From contig CAHJWV010000597.1 in NCBI GenBank assembly GCA_903643055.1, forward strand, positions 1 through 9,722: DNA of 9,722 nt. The letters are read 5' to 3'. The notes beneath the pieces are model-generated. The model saw only the letters and a list, made by a program, of their open reading frames with translations. It had not been told where the DNA came from and did not search any database. Origin of the DNA: Burkholderiales bacterium (GTDB taxonomy: Bacteria; Pseudomonadota; Gammaproteobacteria; Burkholderiales; Burkholderiaceae). This document shows positions 1 through 9,657 of this stretch, piece by piece. Position 1 is the first letter of the stretch, and every line of letters starts with the position of its first letter. The translations under genes were made by a program, and so were the position numbers.

Positions 1-3338
<3,338 letters not shown>

Positions 3339-3348
<10 letters not shown>

Positions 3349-5645
3349 CAGACGGCAAATTCCCTTCCGCTGCCGGCCCCGAACTTGGCGCGCCGTCCCT
3401 GGCCGAGCCGTCCGACGAAGCGGCCCACATCCTGATCGTCGACGACTTGCCGGAGAAGCTGCTGGTGCTGGGCACCGTGCTCGAAGAGCTGAACCAGAAC
3501 CTCGTCTTCGTGCGCTCCGGCGCCGAGGCGCTGCGGGAGGTCTTGCAACGCGAGTTCGCGGTCATCCTGCTCGACGTCAACATGCCCGACATCGACGGCC
3601 TGGAAACCGCGAGCCTGATCCGCAAGTACAAGCGCTCCGCGCACACGCCGATCATCTTCATCACCGCCTATGCCGATGAGATGCAGACGGCCGCCGGCTA
3701 TTCGCTCGGCGCGGTCGACTACATCCTGTCGCCGGTGGTGCCGGAGATGCTGCGCAGCAAGGTCAAGGTCTTCGTCGACCTCTACACCATGCAGTGCCGC
3801 ATGCGCCGCCAGGCCGATGAGCGGGTCGCCCGCGTGGCGGCCGAAGCGGCGCGCCAGGTGGCGGAAGAGAATGGCCGCCGCTCGGCTTTTCTGTCGCAGG
3901 CGAGTGCCGTCTTGAGTGGCTCGCTCGATCTGTCGATCAGCATGAACGGCCTGCTGGAATTGCTGGTGCCCGACATGGCGTCGCTGGCGATGGTGCTGAT
4001 GCCCGACGAGACTGGCGCGCTGCGCCGCGGCCGCGTGGCCTCGATCGCCGCCGGGCAGCTGAGCTGCGAACTCGCCGACACCGATCACGATGCGCTGCCC
4101 TCGCCGGTGAGGCACGCGCTTCGGCAGGCGCTGATCGGAGACACCCGCATGCAGCTCGCGCCAGAAGCGGTCGCAGCGCTGTCGCCCCAGCGTTTCGGCC
4201 TGGCCGCCGCGATCAAGCTCGATGCGGCGAGTGCGGTGCCGCTGCGCGTCGGCGAACGGGTGCTGGGCGTGCTGGTGGTCGGCACCGAAACCGCCGACCA
4301 GGGCCTCGCGTCATCGGACTGGGCCGCGCTGGACGAATTGGCCAGCCGCGCCGCGATCGCCTTCGAGAATGCCAACCTCTACCGCAGCCTGCAAGGCGAA
4401 ATCGCCGAGCGGCGTGCCGCCGAAACCGAGCTGCAGTACGCCAACCAGCGCAAGGACGAATTCCTCGCGATGCTCTCCCATGAGCTGCGCAACCCGCTGG
4501 CGCCGATCCGCAATGCGCTGGAGGTAGTGCGGCTGGTCGCGCCGCCAGAACACCTGCAGCTCAAACGCCTGACCGACGTGATGGAGCGACAAGTCAGCCA
4601 CATGACCCGGCTGGTCGATGAGCTACTCGACGTGGCCCGCATCAGCGAAGGCAAGGTCGTGCTGCACCTGGAGCCGCTCGCGCTGCAGAGCGTGGTTTCG
4701 CAAAGCGTCGAGACCACGCAGCCCACGATCGACAGCCGCCGCCTGACCCTGGCGATCTCGATGCCGGGCGAAGCGGTGCCAGTGCATGGCGACCCGGCGC
4801 GGCTGGCGCAGATCCTGTCCAACCTGTTGCACAACGCGGCCAAATACACCGACCCGGGCGGCCACATCGAAGTGGCCTTGACCCGCGAAGGCGGCCAAGC
4901 GGTCGTGACGGTGCGCGACAACGGCATCGGCATCGACTCGACCCTGCTGTCGCGGATCTTCGATCTGTTCGCACAAGGCTCGCGCGCGCTCGACCGCAGC
5001 CAGGGGGGCCTGGGCATCGGCCTGACGGTCGCGCGGCGGCTGGCCGAATTGCATGAAGGCCGCATCGACGTGAAGAGCGACGGGCTGGGCAAGGGCTCGG
5101 AGTTCCGCGTCTACCTGCCTTGCGCCGAGCCGCTGGCCTTGCCGACCTCATTGGCTCAGGTGCAGAACACAAGCACCGCAGACTCGACTCAGTCGGCCCA
5201 CCCGGCAAGCGTGGCCCCTTCGCCGACGGCTGAGCTTCCGGCCGCGGCCGCGCTGAGCGGCCCGGCCTTGCCGCGCCGGGTGCTGGTCGTGGACGACAAC
5301 CGCGACGCCGCGGAAAGCGTGGCCGAGTTTCTGCAGATGGAAGGCCACGAAGCCCACGCGGTGTACGACAGCCTGAAGGCGCTCGAGTGCGTCGAGACCT
5401 TCTCGCCCGAAATCGTGGTGCTTGACATCGGCCTGCCGATGCTCACCGGCTACGAGGTCTGCAAGCGCATGCGCAAACTGCCGCAGACCCAGCACGCCAC
5501 GCTGATCGCAATGACTGGCTATGGGCAAAAGGAAGATTTGGCGCGCGCTTTCGAAGCCGGCTTCGATCACCATTTGGTCAAGCCGGCCGACCCACGCGAG
5601 CTGCTTCGGCTGATCGGCCGGCCGCTTCACGCGAAGCCAGAATGA
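3339..5645 (+). CDS. Hybrid histidine kinase/response regulator, REC-GAF-HisKA-HATPase-REC
   Basis: A 768-residue cytosolic protein with no membrane segment. The N-terminal REC (about 29-150) has Asp35/Asp36 and phosphoacceptor Asp79, but the usual conserved Lys position reads Ser131 (YILSPVVPEMLRSKV). A GAF-like domain (about 185-345) precedes HisKA with LSHELRNP (His381). HATPase_c has the N box (Asn499), DNGIGID (Asp527) and GGLGIGL (from Gly556). A Ser/Ala/Pro linker leads to a canonical C-terminal REC with Asp696 and Lys748. The N-terminal receiver probably takes input from another kinase, plausibly the upstream one, which makes this a relay node; this is inference. Start choice: GTG 3339 has GAGGGG at 3327-3332, six bases upstream. 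GTG 3345, which gives a GTGA overlap with the upstream stop, is also possible. ATG 3258 would give a 91-bp overlap and is less likely. No Hpt domain is present. Confidence 0.93.
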
Positions 5646-5730
5646 TTTTTCTTTGTGCTGGCCGCAGCCCGAAACTCTTCGGCCATCTCTGACGTGAGCT
5701 TGTTCACCTACCGGGTACGACAGTTGCTTC

Positions 5731-5747
5731 TAGGAAGGTACGAATCC
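5731..5747 (+). promoter_or_regulatory. Candidate regulator-binding motif, copy 1
   Basis: TAGGAAGGTACGAATCC. It shares TAGG, TAC and ATCC in the same order and orientation with 5774-5792 and 6181-6204. A CCTA at 5707-5710 upstream makes an inverted pair with the TAGG. Confidence 0.35.
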
Positions 5748-5816
5748 ATAGCACAGAGGCTGCGAAAAACGGCTAGGCAACTACCCTGATCCCCGCAGCC
5801 TCTGAATCAACCTTCC
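5733..5816 (+). promoter_or_regulatory. Two-tier hairpin in the leader of the small gene
   Basis: GGAAGGT (5733-5739) pairs with ACCTTCC (5810-5816), enclosing CAGAGGCTGCG (5754-5764), which pairs perfectly with CGCAGCCTCTG (5794-5804) around a 29-nt loop. The loop also carries CTAG-GCAACT-ACCC (5773-5786), complementary to GGGT...AGTTGC..CTAG upstream (5713-5733). The RNA could therefore switch folds or form a pseudoknot. It ends 20 bases before the ATG at 5837. No known riboswitch class is recognised; a DNA-level operator is an equal alternative. Confidence 0.5.
5774..5792 (+). promoter_or_regulatory. Candidate regulator-binding motif, copy 2
   Basis: TAGGCAACTACCCTGATCC, inside the loop of the 11-bp hairpin and 44 bases before the ATG of the small gene. 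It has the same block order (TAGG, TAC, ATCC) as the other two copies, with variable spacing. Confidence 0.35.
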
Positions 5817-5836
5817 CTTGTCTTGAGAGGCTTTCC

Positions 5837-6058
5837 ATGCTGAATACTGCCCCCCACCTGGACATCGAACAAATCGCCAGCGCTTGCGGCCTGCGTAAAA
5901 GCCGTGCCATCGCTGGCGGCGTTTATCTGTGCAACGACGAAGCCTTGCGCGCTTTTGCCGCAGCCGTTGCCAGCCAATCCCAGTTATACCGCTCAGAGCA
6001 GCGCCTGGACGCACTCGAAGCTCTGCCGTCGAGCGAGCGCGAAACCGCCGAGGCCTGA
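5837..6058 (+). CDS. Small conserved-looking protein of unknown function (73 aa)
   Basis: The ATG at 5837 follows GAGAGG (5825-5830) at a good six-base spacing. The 73-residue product is soluble, with no signal peptide or membrane helix. An N-terminal part (IEQIASACGLRKSRAI) has the look of a short helical, helix-turn-helix-like segment. A Gly-Gly-Val-Tyr turn follows, then an Ala-rich helix and an acidic C-terminal tail ending in Glu-Thr-Ala-Glu-Ala. I do not recognise the family. It sits between the kinase pair and the free receiver and has its own structured leader, so it may be an accessory or regulator of that system; this is inference from position only. The opposite-strand frame here is Arg-rich and looks like a shadow. 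Confidence 0.6.
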   Translation: MLNTAPHLDIEQIASACGLRKSRAIAGGVYLCNDEALRAFAAAVASQSQLYRSEQRLDALEALPSSERETAEA

Positions 6059-6120
6059 TCCGGCCTAATTCCCTGCTGGAGCGCATTCTCCGCGCCAGGC
6101 AGGGGCGGCCTCGGTTCCTT
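6048..6120 (+). terminator. Candidate terminator after the small gene
   Basis: A strong GC hairpin: CCCTGCTGG-A-GCG (6071-6083) pairs with CGC-G-CCA-G-GCAGGG (6091-6104), with a 7-nt loop, one mismatch and one bulge. It is nested in an outer 8-bp stem, CCGAGGCC (6048-6055) with GGCCTCGG (6107-6114), and is followed by TTCCTT (6115-6120). The T tract is poor, so this may be a weak intrinsic terminator or an RNA-stabilising structure. Confidence 0.45.
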
Positions 6121-6347
6121 AGGCGGGCAGCTTGGCAAGCGGTATCTTGCCTGCATGAGTACCGCCTAACCACTTTGATGTAGGAAGTGGCCTACGCTCA
6201 ATCCGCGTCAGTGCCTATGCCGCCCGGTGTGCCTGTCCCCTGTCTCTATGACGAGCCGGCCACGATGATCCTGTAAATGCGTGAGCGTCTGACCGCCTGC
6301 TTGTGCGGCATGAGGCGCTCTCCTCTGTTCCGCTCAGGGAGAACTCC
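6059..6347. other. Leader/promoter region of the free receiver gene
   Basis: About 290 bp with no convincing gene. It holds the hairpin at 6071-6104, a small palindromic cluster at 6170-6195 (CCACTT with AAGTGG, and alternatively GTAGG with CCTAC), and the third copy of the TAGG/TAC/ATCC motif. The sequence from about 6205 to 6335 shows nothing I can name. A TGTAAAT near 6270 could be a -10 element, but no convincing -35 was found. Confidence 0.5.
6165..6204 (+). promoter_or_regulatory. Candidate operator: motif copy 3 with overlapping palindromes
   Basis: The motif at 6181-6204 starts TAGGAAG and continues with TACG and AATCC, matching the order at 5731-5747. CCTA at 6165-6168 lies 12 bases upstream, as CCTA does 20 bases upstream of copy 1. 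CCACTT/AAGTGG (6170-6175, 6185-6190) and GTAGG/CCTAC (6180-6184, 6191-6195) are nested inverted repeats, as expected of a dimeric response-regulator site. The regulator is unknown. Confidence 0.35.
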
Positions 6348-6782
6348 ATGCCTTTGCCTTCGCGCATCCTGGTCGTTGACGACCACGTCGACAGCGCTGA
6401 TTCGCTCGCTGCGATGCTCGAAGACGAAGCGCACGAGGTTCAGACCGCCTACAACGGCCAGGAAGCCCTGGACCGCGCCGCCGCCTTCGACCCGCAGCTG
6501 ATCATTCTTGACCTCCACATGCCGGTGATGAACGGCTTCAAGGCGGCCCGCGCGTTGCGCCTGGCCCGCGGAGATCGCAACAAGCTGGTGCTGATCGCCC
6601 TGAGCGGTTTGATGCAGGTCTCTGAACGCGCCGAAGCGCTCGACTCCGGCTTCGACATCATTCTTCCAAAGCCGCTCGAAGAAAGCCATATGCGCTCCCT
6701 CGTCGACAGCGTGCTGGCACAACCCGGCGTCGATCCTGCGTTGGCCACTGTCGACTTGTCAGGCGGGCCGAATTTACCGTGA
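6348..6782 (+). CDS. Stand-alone CheY-like single-domain response regulator
   Basis: 144 residues. The ATG at 6348 is preceded by AGGGAG (6336-6341) at six bases. An in-frame GTG at 6303 would add 15 residues that do not belong to the domain. One receiver domain fills about residues 6-122: ILVVDDH gives acidic Asp11/Asp12, LDLHMPVMNG holds phosphoacceptor Asp55, the ALSG switch Ser follows, and PKP holds Lys108. A short tail ends in Gly-Gly-Pro-Asn-Leu-Pro. There is no DNA-binding or enzymatic output domain, so it likely acts by protein contact or as a phosphate shuttle. Its place downstream of two Hpt-less hybrid kinases suggests it belongs to the same relay; this is inference. Confidence 0.9.
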   Translation: MPLPSRILVVDDHVDSADSLAAMLEDEAHEVQTAYNGQEALDRAAAFDPQLIILDLHMPVMNGFKAARALRLARGDRNKLVLIALSGLMQVSERAEALDSGFDIILPKPLEESHMRSLVDSVLAQPGVDPALATVDLSGGPNLP

Positions 6783-6817
6783 TGCGGCCGTGATGCGGCC
6801 GCGATGCGCGGCCCGCC
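6762..6817. terminator. Inverted repeat between convergent genes, possible bidirectional terminator
   Basis: GGCGGGCCG (6762-6770) pairs perfectly with CGGCCCGCC (6809-6817). The loop holds the receiver stop codon and direct repeats. It sits exactly where the + strand receiver and - strand radical SAM genes converge (36 bp apart). There is no T tract on either side, so function as an intrinsic terminator is uncertain. Confidence 0.35.
6778..6812. repeat. Short tandem repeat, 11-bp unit
   Basis: CGTGATGCGGC occurs at 6778-6788 and 6789-6799, followed by a degenerate third copy (CGCGATGCGCGGC, 6800-6812). The first copy includes the stop codon of the receiver gene. A GCGGCCGC palindrome lies at 6795-6802. 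Confidence 0.7.
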
Positions 6818-6818
6818 C

Positions 6819-8717
6819 TTAGCTGCGCACCGCGAGCGCCCGTGCAATGCGGTGCCGCGCCACCTTCGTGCGAGGCACCGGAAAGTCGAACCAGCTGCGC
6901 ACGTCTTCCTCCAGCCCGATGCCGTGCATGAAGTTGTACAGCGCCTTCTTCAGCGACACGCCCAACGCGTCGTGATCCACGCCGGTCGGATCGATGAAGC
7001 CGATGTCGTTCTTCGCGAAGCTGACCGGCGGCAGCGGCTGCAAGGTCACGCCGTATTCTTCAGGGTTCAAACCGACCGGTGAATGCACGGTGCAGGCGAA
7101 TCGATGAAAGAAGCCGGATTGAATGCAGCCCTCTTCGAACAGTTGGCGCACGTACTCGAGGGCATCGACGGTGTCTTGCACGGTCTGGGTCGGAAAACCG
7201 TACATCAGATAAGCGTGCACAAGAATGCCGGCATCGGTAAAAGCGCGCGTCACCCGTGCCACCTGCTCGACCGAAACACCCTTCTTCATCAAGGTCAGCA
7301 AGCGATCGGAAGCCACTTCCAGTCCACCTGAAATGGCGATGCAGCCGCTGTCGGCCATCTGCTGACACAACTCCGGGCTGAACGACTTCTCGAAGCGCAC
7401 ATTGCCCCACCAAGACACCGCCAATTGGCGCTGCTGCAGTTCGGCCGCCAATGCTTTCAAAGCCTTCGGCGGTGCTGCTTCGTCAACAAAGTGAAAGCCG
7501 GTCTGCCCGGTTTCACGCACGATCGCTTCCATGCGGTCAACCAGCGTGCTAGCCGATGCGCCTTCATAGCGCGAGATGTAGTCCAGGCTGACATCGCAGA
7601 AGCTGCATTTCTTCCAGTAGCAGCCGTGCGCCACCGTCAGCTTGTTCCAGCGACCGTCCGACCACAGTCGGTTCATCGGGTTCAGCATGTCGAGCAGCGA
7701 AAGATAACGGTCCAGCGGCAGGCCGTCCCAGGTCGGCGTGCCGACCTCGGCAAAGGCGATGTCCGGCTCCACCATGTTGACGTAGCGAACCAGCCCGGTG
7801 TCGGCCTGGCGCACGAAGGTGCGCACCAGCCGCTGCACCGAACGCTTGCCTTGCACATGCTCCAGCAGCGCGAGCAAAGGCCTCTCGCCGGCATCGAGCG
7901 TCACGAAATCGAAATGGTCGAACACGCGTGGATCTGACAGCTCACGCAGCTCGGTGTTGACGAAGCCGCCGCCGAGCGCAATGCGGATCGACGGGTCGTG
8001 CGCCTTGAGGGTCTGCGCGATGCGAAAAGCCGCATACACCGCTCCGGGGAATGGCACCGACACCAGCACCAGTTGCGGCACATGGCGCTTCACGGCATCG
8101 AGCGTCAGCTCGCGCAAGGTCGCATCAACCAGATTCAGCGGCTGGGCCAAGGCCTCGGCCAAGGGATCGAAGGTGGGCTGGCTTTGCGCGAGCGATTCGG
8201 CATAGCGAACGAATTCGAAACGCGGGTCGACCGCATCGCGCAGCACATCCGACAGGTCGTTCAGGTACAGCGTGGCCAGATGGCGCGCACGGTCTTGCAG
8301 GCCGAGCGCGCCGAAGGCCCAGGCCAAAGGGTCGCCGCCGTCTTCATCGACATACACATCGAGCGCACTGAATCGCGCCCCTTCGGGCAGGAAGTTGCGT
8401 GTGTTGATGCGGTGTGCCAGCGTCGGGTCACGGCCTTGCAGAAAAGCGATGGTCTGCGGCAGCGTGGCCCGGTATTGACGAAAGCGCTCCCTGAACGCAG
8501 CCACCAGTGGCGTGCGCCGCAGGGCCGGCAAGTCATCGATGCAGATACACAGCGCATCGAGGCCTTCGGTCGAGAACAGCTTCAGCACCAGCGCGAGGGC
8601 CAGGTCTTCCTGTACGGCATCGACGCCACGTGAACGAAGAAATCCCGTCAGGTACGCCGTGGACGGATAAGGGGTGTTGAGCTGGGTCATCGGCGGGATG
8701 ACAGATAGGACGCGCAT
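6819..8717 (-). CDS. B12-binding-type radical SAM protein, 632 aa
   Basis: The N-terminal half (about 1-320) has the alternating strand/helix pattern of a cobalamin-binding-like fold: MRVLSVIPPMTQLNTPYPS at the start, then LVLVSVPFPGAVYAAF and IRIALGGGFVNTEL. No DxHxxG cobalamin-ligand motif is seen, so B12 may be bound base-on or not at all. The radical SAM core follows, with cluster motif GCYWKKCSFCD (Cys366, Cys371, Cys374), spaced CX4CX2C. An SAM-binding-like SGGLEVASDRLL and a YGFPTQT segment follow. It should hold a [4Fe-4S] cluster and cleave S-adenosylmethionine; the substrate cannot be told. Related proteins include methyltransferases and tailoring enzymes. No companion precursor peptide or biosynthetic gene is adjacent. 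The ATG at 8717 lacks a clear Shine-Dalgarno sequence but has a -10-like box upstream. It converges with the receiver gene. Confidence 0.88.
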   Translation of the reverse strand: MRVLSVIPPMTQLNTPYPSTAYLTGFLRSRGVDAVQEDLALALVLKLFSTEGLDALCICIDDLPALRRTPLVAAFRERFRQYRATLPQTIAFLQGRDPTLAHRINTRNFLPEGARFSALDVYVDEDGGDPLAWAFGALGLQDRARHLATLYLNDLSDVLRDAVDPRFEFVRYAESLAQSQPTFDPLAEALAQPLNLVDATLRELTLDAVKRHVPQLVLVSVPFPGAVYAAFRIAQTLKAHDPSIRIALGGGFVNTELRELSDPRVFDHFDFVTLDAGERPLLALLEHVQGKRSVQRLVRTFVRQADTGLVRYVNMVEPDIAFAEVGTPTWDGLPLDRYLSLLDMLNPMNRLWSDGRWNKLTVAHGCYWKKCSFCDVSLDYISRYEGASASTLVDRMEAIVRETGQTGFHFVDEAAPPKALKALAAELQQRQLAVSWWGNVRFEKSFSPELCQQMADSGCIAISGGLEVASDRLLTLMKKGVSVEQVARVTRAFTDAGILVHAYLMYGFPTQTVQDTVDALEYVRQLFEEGCIQSGFFHRFACTVHSPVGLNPEEYGVTLQPLPPVSFAKNDIGFIDPTGVDHDALGVSLKKALYNFMHGIGLEEDVRSWFDFPVPRTKVARHRIARALAVRS

Positions 8718-8723
8718 GCCCGC

Positions 8724-8732
8724 ATTGTCGCA
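8724..8732 (-). promoter_or_regulatory. Candidate extended -10 promoter giving a leaderless start
   Basis: On the - strand TGCGACAAT reads as an extended -10 (TG-N-GACAAT). The hexamer at 8724-8729 ends six bases before the ATG, so a start point seven bases downstream would fall on the A of the start codon at 8717. No good -35 or Shine-Dalgarno sequence is visible. Confidence 0.4.
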
Positions 8733-8892
8733 AGGCCGCAGGCATCGGCCACTCAGGCGCTGTTCAGTCGGGTATGGGGCGCATAGCAGCCTGGTTTGCG
8801 GAGGGCTTCTGCCACTTAGAATTCAGCATCAACTCGACATCGGGAGCGCCGGCCGTGGAAGCCGTTCGGCGATCACGAACACACCGCCCTCA

Positions 8893-9177
8893 TCAAGCCG
8901 GCAAGCGCCAAAACGCCCTCAGCTCGGCGGCCAGCTCCTGCGCGGACTCTTCGGCCAAATTACCCGCCGTCGACAGTGCGACCGCGCACGTCCAGTGCCC
9001 AGGTCAAGCGCATCGATGATCGGCACGGCATCCAGCACCGTCAGATGGCTGATCGCTTTCTTATGGTGCATCGTGGCCCGGAATGCCACCAAGGCGCCAC
9101 CGTCCTGGCCCACGACCGCGAACCGTTATGGCCGAGTACCGTACCGGCTTGATCCGGTCGACCACCGTCGTGCTTTT
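8893..9177 (-). pseudogene. Probable frameshifted remnant of a small hypothetical gene
   Basis: No intact ORF is convincing, but - strand frames in succession give coherent peptides with normal high-GC3 codon use. TTVVDRIKPVRYSA is read near 9177-9130. VVGQDGGALVAF followed by MHHKKAISHLTVLDAVPI is read from 9116 to about 9000. WALDVRGRTVDGG runs from 9001 to 8963. NLAEESAQELAAELRAFW then runs to a TGA at 8893-8895, with a second TGA next to it. Each switch skips one base in the same direction. Joined, they would make a protein of about 90 residues that I do not recognise. This may be decay, sequencing error, or chance in GC-rich DNA. Confidence 0.4.
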
Positions 9178-9293
9178 GGAAGGAGCACGAAGCCGTCCCG
9201 ACCCGCATCACCTGAGCGGTTGAAATAGGCGGTTACCTCTTGGTCGAGGCGGCCGCTGGCTCGGCCGCACTCGGTGCCCCGTCAAGCAGCCAC

Positions 9294-9512
9294 TCAGTTG
9301 CGTTCGCGCACGCTGATGGAGGTCATCGGGCGGTGCAGCAAAGTCAGCAAGTCGCCGGTCACGGCCTGTGCGCCTTGCGCCACCAAGCCGCCATCACGGC
9401 GCTCCAGCTCGATCAACTCGCATTGCAACTCCAACATCGCCAAGTGCAGCAGCCGCAGCGCCTTCGCTGCGGCTTGCAAAGAAATTTCAAGCTGGCTGGG
9501 TTCGTTCTTCAT
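9294..9512 (-). CDS. Small Leu-rich helical protein of unknown function (72 aa), possibly frameshifted at its 3' end
   Basis: ATG at 9512 (MKNEPSQLEISL) opens a 72-residue, mostly helical protein with an amphipathic Leu/Ala-rich middle (ALRLLHLAMLELQCELIELE). There is no signal peptide or clear membrane span. An in-frame start at 9656 would add an Arg-rich stretch that does not look coding. No Shine-Dalgarno sequence is seen; a GACACT box (9519-9524) lies six bases upstream. Shifting one base near the stop continues into EWLLDGAPSAAEPAAASTKR and ends at TAA 9233-9235, which looks like a natural C-terminus of a ~92-residue protein. The opposite-strand frame at 9240-9644 is probably a shadow. 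Family not recognised. Confidence 0.45.
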   Translation of the reverse strand: MKNEPSQLEISLQAAAKALRLLHLAMLELQCELIELERRDGGLVAQGAQAVTGDLLTLLHRPMTSISVRERN

Positions 9513-9584
9513 GAGATCAGTGTCACGCGAGCCAGTTCGTCCCGCTGTAGGACAAGCCCGCAAATCGGTTTCCTGACGTTTCTG

Positions 9585-9657
9585 AGTGCCAGTCGCTTTC
9601 AACTGCAGCCGACGATCGCCTGCATCGTGAGGCAGCCCTCTTAACGCGAATGGCACT
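9585..9657. repeat. 73-bp near-full-length inverted-repeat element
   Basis: The ends match as inverted repeats at 13 of 15 positions: AGTGCCAGTCGCTTT (from 9585) against AGTGCCATTCGCGTT (from 9657, - strand). Inside, CTGC/GCAG (9603-9606, 9632-9635) and ACGAT/ATCGT (9612-9616, 9624-9628) extend the pairing to a 7-nt loop. It could be a MITE-like mobile remnant, a REP-like element or the terminator of a gene entering from the right. The - strand end reads TGCC-AT...GTTAAG, loosely like IS4-family ends. No target-site duplication was seen. Confidence 0.55.

Larger units (their letters stand above)
5646..5836. other. Structured intergenic region between the kinase operon and a small gene
   Basis: A 191-bp gap with no convincing ORF. 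A weak 6-bp inverted repeat (5659-5664 with 5680-5685) follows the kinase stop but has no T tract after it. The right half holds strong inverted repeats: an 11-bp perfect stem (5754-5764 with 5794-5804), an outer 7-bp stem (5733-5739 with 5810-5816), and an upstream segment complementary to the loop (5713-5733 with 5773-5786). No clear sigma-70 promoter was recognised. It most likely serves as promoter/leader of the downstream gene. Confidence 0.6.
8718..9293. other. Region without an intact gene, upstream of the radical SAM gene
   Basis: The + strand frame open across 8674-9228 is rich in Arg, Ser and Pro, overlaps the radical SAM start, and looks like a shadow. The - strand carries the broken gene described at 8893-9177. 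From 8733 to 8892 nothing recognisable is seen. At 9233-9293 the - strand holds what may be the shifted C-terminal end of the next small gene (EWLLDGAPSAAEPAAASTKR). Confidence 0.5.

Noticed and set aside
5659..5685. 6-bp inverted repeat just after the kinase operon as a terminator
   Set aside because: The stem is short with a 15-nt loop and no T tract follows it; the T-rich run lies before it.
5781..6173. 130-aa - strand frame over the small gene
   Set aside because: Very Arg-rich, no ribosome binding site noted, and it covers a + strand gene with a good one.
6804..7331. + strand frames at 6804-7082 and 7083-7331
   Set aside because: Antisense to the radical SAM protein's C-terminal half.
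8674..9228. 184-aa + strand frame as a real gene
   Set aside because: Arg/Ser/Pro-rich, overlaps the radical SAM start, and codon use fits the - strand better.
9240..9644. 134-aa + strand frame
   Set aside because: Gln/His-rich antisense of the small Leu-rich - strand gene, and it runs into the inverted-repeat element.
9585..9657. Integron attC site
   Set aside because: The size is right, but the ends do not show RYYYAAC/GTTRRRY core sites and no integrase or cassette array is visible.
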